11,881 nt of DNA from JAPWJZ01 sp035626855 (GTDB lineage: Bacteria; Pseudomonadota; Alphaproteobacteria; Micavibrionales; UBA2020): positions 1 to 11,881 of the forward strand of contig DASPMW010000122.1 of NCBI GenBank assembly GCA_035626855.1, read 5' to 3'. Positions 6,950 to 11,881 of the stretch are shown in pieces. The notes beneath the pieces were generated by a model that was not told the origin of the DNA, searched no databases, and saw only the letters and a program-made list of their open reading frames with translations. The position numbers were made by a program, and so were the translations under genes. Each line of letters opens with the position of its first letter. The first letter of the stretch is position 1.

Positions 6950-8497
6950 GTGTTAGGGTATACAATCGGCTCAAATTATTTGACCAGCCAAACACCGCTC
7001 TGGTTTACGTTAGTTGACTGCATCTCTGCAAAGCATCACAGGTCGCGCGCCGAAAATTCTGCAAGCAGTTACTTTTACACCCGAAGCAATGCAAGAGAAT
7101 CTCAATCCTGTCGATATAACGGGTTATGCTGCATACCGCGTTGACCCTAGCCAAAACGATTTCTTTAAACGGCTTATTGATTTACGCAGCGAAGTTGAAA
7201 AGGAAATTAAAACAGCCACTCAAGATCAAAAAAAACTGCACTTGAAAGTCAACAACTCGCGCTCAAGATGTTAGCCAATGCCACAAGCTACGGTATTTTT
7301 GCCGAGTTGGATATGGAGGAGGAAAAACAATTGCAGCCGCACTTGTGCTATGGGCCGAGCGGCAAAGCTATGCCAATAGAAAAGAAGAAGTTTGAGGCAG
7401 CATTGCAGCCGCTCTATTGCTATGCGGTATCATCCAAGCGATATGCCTTTTTTCAATATTGACTCTGATGGCAGAATTATTCTGCGTAAAGTTTCAGCAC
7501 ATGGACTTGGGCATCTTATCGCGCCGTACCAGAGTAACGACAAATCTGCCCTCGAAGATGCTCAGTCGTGGCAGCAGGATTTATGGCTGGAAATCATAAA
7601 TGCAGCCCGTAACAATACGCAGCCGGAATTTAGCAAGCTTAAAAACTTCAATATGCCCGCCGTTAGTCGCTACGGCGCGACAACACCCGCGTTAGAAAAA
7701 TGGTTTGAGGGGTATAATGAAAATAAACCTTATAGCGATCGCGTGCGCCCGTTCAATTTCCTGCTCGCAATGCAGGCCAAACCGGGGCTGAAGTCATTAA
7801 AGCCTGTCGCGCCTTATGATAGGAACCCTGCCAAAGCATTGGCGCAAGGTTTTGACCGCGCCACAGGCCAGAAGATCAAACAGCACCAGTTAAAAATAAC
7901 TTGGATGGATTGGCACAATATCACTTGCACCCTGAAACCAAGTTTCTGATGGCGATTTTCTTGATAAGGGAAAGACGCAACCGCGGCATATCGTTGTGAA
8001 GTCCATTCAGCATATCGGCAAGGAAGCCAATAAATGGGAGGAGCAGTTTTTTTACTGGGATCGACCCTGACGCGCAAATTGAATACGGTATTTGTCCGGA
8101 ACAGAAAAGTGAAATATTACAGGCGGTGTTGCAAGCCATTATAACTCACGGCGCGAAAAGCATTGCGGATGCCGCCAAGATTTCAGAACGTCATGTACCT
8201 GATATTGGCAAGGGAGGGATAATTCCCTCTGAAAAGACACTGGCTAAGTTACATTCGGCTGCGAAAGCTCTCGAAAATGCCAGCGTATCTGAGCAATCAT
8301 TGCGTGAAGGAATCACTGCCATGATGGAAGAAAGGAAAGCTTCAATTCGCAGCCTCGCTGCAAACCTTGAAATTGACCCTTCAAACTTAGCGAAAATCCT
8401 TTCTGGACACAGAGATGCCGGAACCCAGCTGATTCACGCCCATGAGTATTTGATGAGTCGAACGACTTTAGCGTATCATGAGCCAGATGTTGGATAA
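6950..8497 (+). pseudogene. Decayed C-terminal part of a bacterial family-B-like DNA polymerase
   Basis: Joined across frames, the segment reads as one protein of the bacterial B-family-like polymerase type. Pieces in order: TPLWFTLVDCISAK (about 6990-7032); ITGRAPKILQAVTFTPEA to DDFFKRL-like QNDFFKRLIDLRSEV (about 7030-7245); ESQQLALKMLANATSYGIF with AEL (about 7240-7310), the palm motif resembling K-x6-YG; LYCYAVSSKRYAFF (about 7410-7453); NIDSDGRIILRKVSAHGLGH onward (about 7455-7908); LAQYHLHPETKF (7910-7945); GDFLDKGKTQPRHIVVKSIQ (from 7951); and the helical tail from IDPDAQIEYGICPEQK to 8497. This takes six frame changes. The N-terminal half is absent, and the catalytic CDTDS region expected between the YG motif and LYCYA is deleted. 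The protein is surely not made. Family assignment rests on remembered motif order, so the exact family name is moderately certain; the broken state is certain. Confidence 0.75.
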
Positions 8498-8521
8498 GCC
8501 AGATTGTGAAAAACGGGGGGC

Positions 8522-8869
8522 ATGTACGCTGACGGTATGATTTACGAAGCGATTGATGAGCAGTTGAGGAATCGTGGTTGGCGCAAGGTCGCGACAGGAA
8601 CTTGGCTTTATGATCGTACTGTGACGATGCACGCAGCAATTTGGGCGAAGCCAGCAAGTCAAGCCAGCTCGCGCTACAACGAAGACGACCAGCTTGATGA
8701 AAATATGCCGATCCCAGAAACGCGGGATGGCTTCCTTTACACCTGCTGGCCTTTCTGGGTTGGAGAATATCTGACTGCCGAGGAAGCAAAAAAGGCCGCT
8801 GACAAAAAGCCATGGGGGCCGGTTACTTGGAGTGCCATGACTACCGAAAATAGTAATAATTTGTTTTAA
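8522..8869 (+). CDS. Hypothetical protein, 115 residues, in the island
   Basis: Soluble, acidic-to-neutral protein without signal peptide or membrane segment, which I do not recognise. Visible features are an N-terminal helix (YEAIDEQLRNRGWRKV, about 8-23), a tryptophan-rich body with TGTWLYDRTVTMHAAIWAKP (25-44), a Gln/Ser/Asp-rich middle, and a conserved-looking tail GFLYTCWPFWVGEYLTAEEAKKAADKKPWGPVTW. The intact 115-codon frame beside a wrecked pseudogene suggests either more recent arrival or maintained function. The G-run at 8515-8520 is too close to ATG 8522 to be an ideal ribosome site. ATG 8537 (MIYEAIDEQL) is an alternative start. The next ORF starts 36 bp downstream. Codon use resembles the rest of the island rather than the flanks. 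Confidence 0.55.
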   Translation: MYADGMIYEAIDEQLRNRGWRKVATGTWLYDRTVTMHAAIWAKPASQASSRYNEDDQLDENMPIPETRDGFLYTCWPFWVGEYLTAEEAKKAADKKPWGPVTWSAMTTENSNNLF

Positions 8870-8905
8870 GAAACCTTATCACTCATTTAGAAAAATTGTT
8901 GCGCA

Positions 8906-9427
8906 GTGCTAGTTGGATCAAAAAATCAGCTTGCTATTGAATACGAGATCGTTGGGCCCCCGCCCTCGCTTTCAACGCGACTTTGCATGTGGGCGAACGG
9001 GCACATCGTTGGCGATTTTTCGAATCCGCATTTACAGCTCTTGGGTGTAGTCGAATACTGGTTAGAAGTGGAACTGAAAAACGCCAAAAGAAAATACCAT
9101 CCTGAGCTAGTTGCACAGCCAAAGGAGGAGGCCTTTGGGGTCCTGCACAACGCTATATATGGCGGCGATAACGAAACTTGGGAAACGGTTGAAGCCCTTT
9201 CTATTAAATACGGTGGTTGCGACCTAAAAGAGGGGCTTTGCTCGTTTGACGGCTGGTTTGTCTTTCTTGTTTCAGGTAATTCAGAGCAACGTTTACTGTG
9301 GCGTCGAGACGGCGCTGGGGTTATGGAGGCAAAGTTTCCTGCCGATACTTTTGAAACCATTGCATCCGAATGTCTCCGAGCGATAGTCGCAGACCATGTC
9401 CTTCACGGTAGAAAACACCCGTCATAG
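8906..9427 (+). CDS. Imm42-like immunity protein (probable)
   Basis: The 173-residue soluble protein resembles Imm42-type polymorphic-toxin immunity proteins in outline: an N-terminus LVGSKNQLAIEYEIVG, then a WANGHIVGDF strand pair (about 28-37), a helical stretch ending VEYWLEVELKNAKRK (49-63), and FDGWFVFLVSG followed by QRLLWRR (114-133), the DGW/LV pattern near the C-terminal third. Such proteins bind and neutralise a cognate toxin in the cytoplasm. No toxin gene or secretion marker lies in the window, so it would be an orphan. The start is GTG 8906, chosen because it places the family-like N-terminus first; no Shine-Dalgarno sequence is visible. The coding frame runs almost to the right repeat arm. 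The family call is from pattern memory and is tentative; that it is a real ORF is more likely. Confidence 0.5.
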   Translation: MLVGSKNQLAIEYEIVGPPPSLSTRLCMWANGHIVGDFSNPHLQLLGVVEYWLEVELKNAKRKYHPELVAQPKEEAFGVLHNAIYGGDNETWETVEALSIKYGGCDLKEGLCSFDGWFVFLVSGNSEQRLLWRRDGAGVMEAKFPADTFETIASECLRAIVADHVLHGRKHPS

Positions 9428-9460
9428 TGGAAATTATCGGCCAACACTGAAACCATATAT

Positions 9461-9499
9461 AAGAAAACAGCCCCTACCAATTCATTGGTCGGGGCTGTT
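9461..9499 (-). terminator. Inner terminator of the right repeat arm (leftward)
   Basis: Stem 9466-9480 with 9485-9499 (ACAGCCCCTACCAA with TTGGTCGGGGCTGT), one internal mismatch, loop TTCA. On the minus strand it is followed by TTTTCTT (complement of 9461-9467, partly paired). It should stop transcription from the minus-strand lipoprotein gene entering the island. On the plus strand the T-tract is poor. Confidence 0.7.
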
Positions 9500-9553
9500 C
9501 AATATCTTTGAGTGTGGTCGGAAAACGGAAGTCCCCGCCCTCTCACTATACCC

Positions 9554-9579
9554 CCCGGCACGCAGCTGGGCTTTTTTTT
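9554..9579 (+). terminator. Outer terminator of the right repeat arm (rightward)
   Basis: Stem CCCGGC (9554-9559) with GCTGGG (9565-9570), one G-U pair, loop ACGCA, followed by C and eight T. It would end plus-strand transcripts of the island genes before they run antisense into the lipoprotein gene. Confidence 0.7.
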
Positions 9580-9592
9580 GAAGACATGGCTA

Positions 9593-9742
9593 TCAGCGGT
9601 TATGCGCGAGGATCGCGACGCCGGCGCCAAGGATCACGGCCGCCGCCAGCGCGCCATAACCGTCGGTCGAGGACGGGCCGCGCCCGCCTGCGCAAGAAGT
9701 CAGGGACAGGGAAAGGACAAGAGCTGCAGCGACGGAACGCAT
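9593..9742 (-). CDS. Small predicted lipoprotein, 49 residues
   Basis: The minus-strand frame begins MRSVAAALVLSLSLTSC. This is a short basic n-region, a hydrophobic core and lipobox LTSC with C17 as the lipidation site, followed by AGGRGPSSTDGYG, which is a flexible linker. A second hydrophobic stretch, ALAAAVILGAGVAILAHNR, runs at 31-49. The mature peptide of about 33 residues would be lipid-anchored, and its C-terminal half could also insert in a membrane. It resembles the many tiny alanine/glycine-rich lipoproteins of proteobacteria, of unknown role. Support comes from a GGAG Shine-Dalgarno sequence about 9 nt before the ATG and from a promoter with consensus TTGACA upstream. The stop at 9593 lies close to the right repeat arm, whose inner hairpin would terminate the mRNA. 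GC-rich codon use matches the core genome. Confidence 0.75.
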   Translation of the reverse strand: MRSVAAALVLSLSLTSCAGGRGPSSTDGYGALAAAVILGAGVAILAHNR

Positions 9743-9780
9743 GGTAAATCTCCGGTTTTTCAGGGTGGGTTTTTCATGAT

Positions 9781-9792
9781 CTCGCGCGCGAG
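9781..9792. promoter_or_regulatory. Perfect 12-bp palindrome at the lipoprotein promoter
   Basis: CTCGCGCGCGAG reads the same on both strands and overlaps the -10 box by two bases, covering the expected transcription start of the minus-strand lipoprotein gene. Its position is right for a repressor operator, but a GC-rich palindrome this short can arise by chance. Confidence 0.3.
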
Positions 9793-9819
9793 TATGATTA
9801 AATTATAGCTATATGTCAA
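9791..9819 (-). promoter_or_regulatory. Promoter of the small lipoprotein gene
   Basis: On the minus strand a perfect -35 TTGACA (9814-9819), a 17-nt AT-rich spacer (9797-9813) and -10 CATACT (9791-9796, 4 of 6 matches). Transcription would start near 9784, giving a leader of about 42 nt with the GGAG Shine-Dalgarno sequence. This is the best promoter match seen in the window. Confidence 0.6.
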
Positions 9820-9888
9820 TTCTAATAATTTGTGCGGCGCAACAAATTTGCCGTGACGCGAATCCGCAGCCGTGTTGGAATAACAATA

Positions 9889-9906
9889 CGCGGCGCTTTT
9901 GCCGCG
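9889..9906 (+). promoter_or_regulatory. Hairpin ahead of the 41-residue ORF
   Basis: CGCGGC (9889-9894) and GCCGCG (9901-9906) pair perfectly around GCTTTT. The hairpin ends 7-8 nt before the AGAGGA Shine-Dalgarno sequence of the 41-residue ORF. It may affect ribosome access or mRNA stability. No T-tract follows. Confidence 0.35.
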
Positions 9907-9924
9907 CGTGAACAGAGGACAACC

Positions 9925-10050
9925 ATGCAAAACCGCATGACCCATATTCAGGGCTGGAACGTCTCCGCACCACAAAACGGTGAAGCGGCATACGCCCCTC
10001 TTTTCGCGAAAACCGCCGGTACCAAAACCACGCTACGGTTGCCAGACTGA
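9925..10050 (+). CDS. Small ORF, 41 residues, upstream of MFS gene
   Basis: Short frame beginning MQNRMTHIQGWNVSAPQNGE and ending TTLRLPD. It has no signal peptide, membrane segment or family I recognise. An AGAGGA Shine-Dalgarno sequence lies 5 nt before the ATG, which is good spacing and better than several large genes in this window have. The stop at 10050 is 109 nt before the MFS start, and two hairpins fall in that gap. It could be a leader peptide whose translation controls the transporter, an independent small protein, or a chance ORF. Reading is uninterrupted from 9832, but the ribosome site favours 9925. Confidence 0.45.
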   Translation: MQNRMTHIQGWNVSAPQNGEAAYAPLFAKTAGTKTTLRLPD

Positions 10051-10064
10051 TGTAAGCATCATCC

Positions 10065-10093
10065 CTGTCAGCCGCCCCAAGGAAGGCTGACAG
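10065..10093 (+). promoter_or_regulatory. Hairpin in the MFS leader
   Basis: A 9-bp perfect stem pairs CTGTCAGCC (10065-10073) with GGCTGACAG (10085-10093) around an 11-nt loop. It lies 14 nt after the stop of the 41-residue ORF. No U-run follows, so it is not a classic terminator. It may be an attenuator element, a processing site or a protein-binding site. Confidence 0.45.
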
Positions 10094-10128
10094 AACTCCC
10101 CCGAAAACAAATCGGCATGTTCTCTCAT

Positions 10129-10150
10129 CCTTTCGCACGCAAACGAAAGG
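10129..10150 (+). promoter_or_regulatory. Hairpin overlapping the MFS ribosome binding site
   Basis: CCTTTCG (10129-10135) pairs with CGAAAGG (10144-10150). The right strand runs into the AGGAAGGA Shine-Dalgarno sequence (10148-10155) of the MFS gene, so the folded form could partly hide it. Confidence 0.4.
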
Positions 10151-10159
10151 AAGGACCCC

Positions 10160-11377
10160 ATGCGTGTCGACCGCAACATCAGGCTTTTGAATTTTCACGC
10201 GGTATGCGTGAACATGGCCTTTGTCATTCCCGTGATCATGCCCTTCTACCGGGACGAGATCGGGCTGACCTTCAAGGATTTCCTGCTCGGTGAAGCCTGC
10301 TTCGCCGCAACCGTGGTGCTGCTCGATGTGCCCTGCGGCTGGATCTCCGACCAATGGCGGCGCAAGACCGTGCTCGCGCTCGGCACGCTGCTCGAGATGA
10401 TCGGCTACGGCCTGCTGCTGGTGTCGCACAACCTGTTGATGGCGGCGCTCGCGCAGTCGGTGATCGGCATCGGGATCTGCCTGCTGAACGGCACCAACGC
10501 GGCGATCCTCTATGAAAGCCTCATGGCGGATGGCCGCGAGAGCGAATACCGGAAGCGCGAAGGCAAGCGCGGCGGATTGGGACTATATTCCGTCGCCTTT
10601 GCGAGCACCCTTGGCGGGTTGATGTATGGCGTGCACCACGCGCTGCCCATCTTGCTCAGCCTCGTGATGCAGTGCCTCGGCGTGATGGTCGCCTGCAGCC
10701 TGCAGGAGCCGGAGCGTCACCGCAAGCGGCCCGAAAAGCATCCGGTTGCCGACATCATCGAGACGACGCGCTACGCGCTGTCTCACCCCGAAGTCGGCCT
10801 GTTGCTGATCTTCGCGGGCGTGATGTTCTGCTCGACGAAGCTCATCATGTGGACCCAGCAGCCCTACTACATGGCCATGGGACTGCGGGAAGAAAGCTTC
10901 GGCCTGCTGATGGCGGTCGGTTTCGTGATCGGCGGCTTTTCGAGCCAGATGGGGCACCGTCTTGACGGCAGGGTCGGCACCTACAAGGCGCTGACCCTGG
11001 CATGGATCGCGGCGGTTGCTGCCTGCCTGGGGTCTAGCGTGCATCTCGGCTGGCAGGGGATCGCCCTGCTGATGATGGGCGGCACATGCATCTACGGCAT
11101 GACCGCGCCCCGCGTCAGCGAAGCGATCAACCGACATGTCGGGTCGGATCGTCGCGCGACGATCCTCTCGACGCAGAGTCTGCTGGTTTCGCTGCTGTTC
11201 ATTCCTGTCAGCATGCTGATGGGAAAGGTGTCGGACCTGTGGGGCGTGCAGGCGGTGCTGGTCGCGCTTGCCGGCTGGCTCTCGGTTGCCGGTCTCTGCC
11301 TTGCCGCGTGGTGCATCAGGCGGCGGCAGCGGGCGCGGATGCTGAAGGTCCAGGCTGAGTTACTGAACGTCGTTTAA
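10160..11377 (+). CDS. MFS transporter, probable drug/solute efflux protein
   Basis: The 405-residue inner-membrane protein has a major facilitator pattern of about 11-12 hydrophobic segments (for example 11-30, 42-60, 70-90, 92-112, 140-158, 160-180, 211-230, 247-262, 276-296, 298-314, 337-354 and 363-386). The signature motif A lies between TM2 and TM3 as GWISDQWRRKTVLALG (60-75). A charged cytoplasmic loop (183-205) separates the two six-helix halves, and a basic tail ends the protein (387-394). The family exports drugs or small solutes by proton antiport; the substrate cannot be read from the sequence. A strong AGGAAGGA Shine-Dalgarno sequence precedes the ATG. The gene has an unusually structured upstream region with a 41-residue ORF and two hairpins. 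GC-rich codon use fits the core genome. It converges with the RcnB-like gene. Confidence 0.9.
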   Translation: MRVDRNIRLLNFHAVCVNMAFVIPVIMPFYRDEIGLTFKDFLLGEACFAATVVLLDVPCGWISDQWRRKTVLALGTLLEMIGYGLLLVSHNLLMAALAQSVIGIGICLLNGTNAAILYESLMADGRESEYRKREGKRGGLGLYSVAFASTLGGLMYGVHHALPILLSLVMQCLGVMVACSLQEPERHRKRPEKHPVADIIETTRYALSHPEVGLLLIFAGVMFCSTKLIMWTQQPYYMAMGLREESFGLLMAVGFVIGGFSSQMGHRLDGRVGTYKALTLAWIAAVAACLGSSVHLGWQGIALLMMGGTCIYGMTAPRVSEAINRHVGSDRRATILSTQSLLVSLLFIPVSMLMGKVSDLWGVQAVLVALAGWLSVAGLCLAAWCIRRRQRARMLKVQAELLNVV

Positions 11378-11401
11378 AACAAACACAAAGTAGCCCATAT
11401 A

Positions 11402-11445
11402 GAAACGGCGGTCCTGAAAGGAGCAGAACCGCCGTTTCAATTTCG
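11402..11445. terminator. Terminator between convergent MFS and RcnB-like genes
   Basis: An 11-bp perfect stem pairs GAAACGGCGGT (11402-11412) with ACCGCCGTTTC (11428-11438), loop of 15 nt. Short, interrupted T-tracts follow on both strands (TTTCAATTT on plus, TTTCTAT on minus). Its position between two convergent stops supports a shared bidirectional terminator. Confidence 0.65.
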
Positions 11446-11456
11446 AGGAATGTTAC

Positions 11457-11861
11457 TTACTGGACAAGCGCGCTCACGATATCCGAGATGACGTTGTCCT
11501 TCTGCCGGACAAGAACGTATTCATCATCGGCGCGGTACCAGCGGTAACCGACCGGCGCGCGGCGGAGCCGGCGTGCCTCCCAGTCGCTTACGATATATTT
11601 GTTATAGCGGTACTCCGAGGGCCAGGAATGTCCGCGCACCCAGCGTTGGCGCGCGCGTTCTTCCCGCCAGGCTTCCCGGCGCGCTTCCCGATAGGCATCC
11701 CTTCGGGCTTCCCTGCGCGCTTCGTTGCGTTCATGCACCCATTCGGAGCGGTCGTTGCCATGGCGGTGATGATGCCGCCAATGATCGTTGTCAGCGATTG
11801 CGGCCGTGCTGCCCATCAGGGCAAGCGCCATGACGGCACCTAAAATGCTTTTGCTTTTCAT
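11457..11861 (-). CDS. RcnB-family periplasmic protein, His-rich
   Basis: The 134-residue exported protein has a signal peptide at 1-23 (basic n-region, hydrophobic LGAVMALALMG, cleavage after AIA), then a histidine-rich start HWRHHHRHGND (27-37) able to bind metal. Next comes a long Arg/Glu/Ala helix with ARREA-type repeats (about 44-72). The C-terminal domain follows RcnB: RGHSWPSEYRYNKYIVSDWEARRLRRAP (76-103), GYRWYRADDEYVLV (105-118), and an isoleucine-containing end VISDIVSALVQ. In Escherichia coli RcnB influences nickel/cobalt efflux by RcnA. Most alphaproteobacterial members are uncharacterised and no rcnA is in view, so a metal role is inference. A GAGAGGG Shine-Dalgarno sequence lies 4-5 nt before the ATG, close to the right edge of the window, so its promoter is outside or cut off. 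Confidence 0.85.
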   Translation of the reverse strand: MKSKSILGAVMALALMGSTAAIADNDHWRHHHRHGNDRSEWVHERNEARREARRDAYREARREAWREERARQRWVRGHSWPSEYRYNKYIVSDWEARRLRRAPVGYRWYRADDEYVLVRQKDNVISDIVSALVQ

Positions 11862-11881
11862 GCGTCCCTCTCAAGATTGAT

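Larger units (their letters stand above)
6721..9579. other. AT-richer island bounded by inverted repeats
   Basis: A block of 2859 bp sits between msrA and a small lipoprotein gene, delimited exactly by the two 126-bp inverted repeats. Its interior (6847-9453) is visibly less GC-rich than the flanks and has different codon use. It holds a hairpin, a decayed polymerase-like pseudogene, an unknown ORF and an Imm42-like ORF, all on the plus strand. No transposase, integrase, tRNA or obvious target-site duplication is visible. It could be a degenerate integrated element, or foreign DNA inserted between (or bracketed by) two copies of a dispersed terminator repeat. Confidence 0.6.
9454..9579 (-). 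repeat. Right arm of 126-bp inverted repeat
   Basis: Reverse complement of 6721-6846. The 48-bp core is at 9512-9559, and an eight-T run (9572-9579) closes the outer edge. In this arm the outer hairpin stem has one G-U pair where the left arm has G-C, and its loop is different. The inner hairpin is longer than in the left arm. Lipoprotein coding begins 13 bp beyond the outer edge. Confidence 0.9.

Noticed and set aside
7392..7949. 185-codon ORF as an independent gene
   Set aside because: It is the central piece of the frameshifted polymerase-like pseudogene; recognisable continuation lies in other frames on both sides and its apparent first residues are out of family.
8126..8497. 123-codon ORF as an independent helix-turn-helix protein
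   Set aside because: The frame is open back to about 8054 and continues the polymerase-like C-terminal tail (IDPDAQIEYGICPEQK), so it is the last fragment of the pseudogene.
6847..9453. Transposase, integrase or CRISPR array inside the island
   Set aside because: None of the frames shows DDE, tyrosine or serine recombinase motifs, and no regularly spaced direct repeats were seen.
6711..9590. Target-site duplication outside the inverted repeats
   Set aside because: The left outer flank (CTCCCGAAAT) and right outer flank (GAAGACATGG) share no direct repeat beyond the A/T runs that belong to the arms.
9512..9808. Plus-strand frame beginning MWSENGSPRPLTIPPG, with a similar N-terminus on the minus strand from 6788
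   Set aside because: Both start inside the inverted repeat arms, so the shared peptide is simply the 48-bp core translated. The frames cross terminators and run antisense to msrA or the lipoprotein gene.

Overview
The window looks like a chromosomal segment of an alphaproteobacterium. The evidence is a GC-rich core with a UbiG ubiquinone methyltransferase, a clear NDUFAF5-type complex I assembly protein, a ComF-family phosphoribosyltransferase, MsrA and an RcnB-family periplasmic protein. I cannot name the genus from sequence alone.

Layout. Positions 1-1531 (+) hold ubiG and a small membrane-anchored Sel1-repeat protein, probably co-transcribed. They run tail-to-tail into a leftward pair at 1543-5237 (-): the NDUFAF5-like gene and, upstream of it, a 914-residue protein with an N-terminal methyltransferase domain and two downstream segments that look Nudix-like without a Nudix box. 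A divergent promoter region (5238-5417) separates this pair from comF and msrA (5418-6722, +). UbiG and the NDUFAF5 homologue both serve the respiratory chain. Three SAM-methyltransferase-fold proteins lie within about 5 kb.

Directly at the msrA stop codon begins an AT-richer island of about 2.86 kb (6721-9579). It is bounded by two 126-bp inverted repeats with a nearly identical 48-bp core. Each repeat carries two hairpins facing opposite ways, so each arm looks like a double terminator that insulates the island in both directions. Inside are a strong poly-A/poly-U hairpin, a heavily decayed remnant of a bacterial family-B-like DNA polymerase (six frame changes, catalytic DTDS motif deleted), an unknown 115-residue ORF and an Imm42-like immunity protein. 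No transposase or integrase is visible.

Right of the island lies a 49-residue lipoprotein gene on the minus strand with a good promoter. Next come a 41-residue ORF and a structured leader in front of an MFS efflux-type transporter (10160-11377, +). Last is a convergent RcnB-family protein (11457-11861, -).

The main candidates for something undescribed are the inverted-repeat double-terminator cassette with its decayed polymerase, the methyltransferase/Nudix-like fusion, and the small-ORF leader of the MFS gene.
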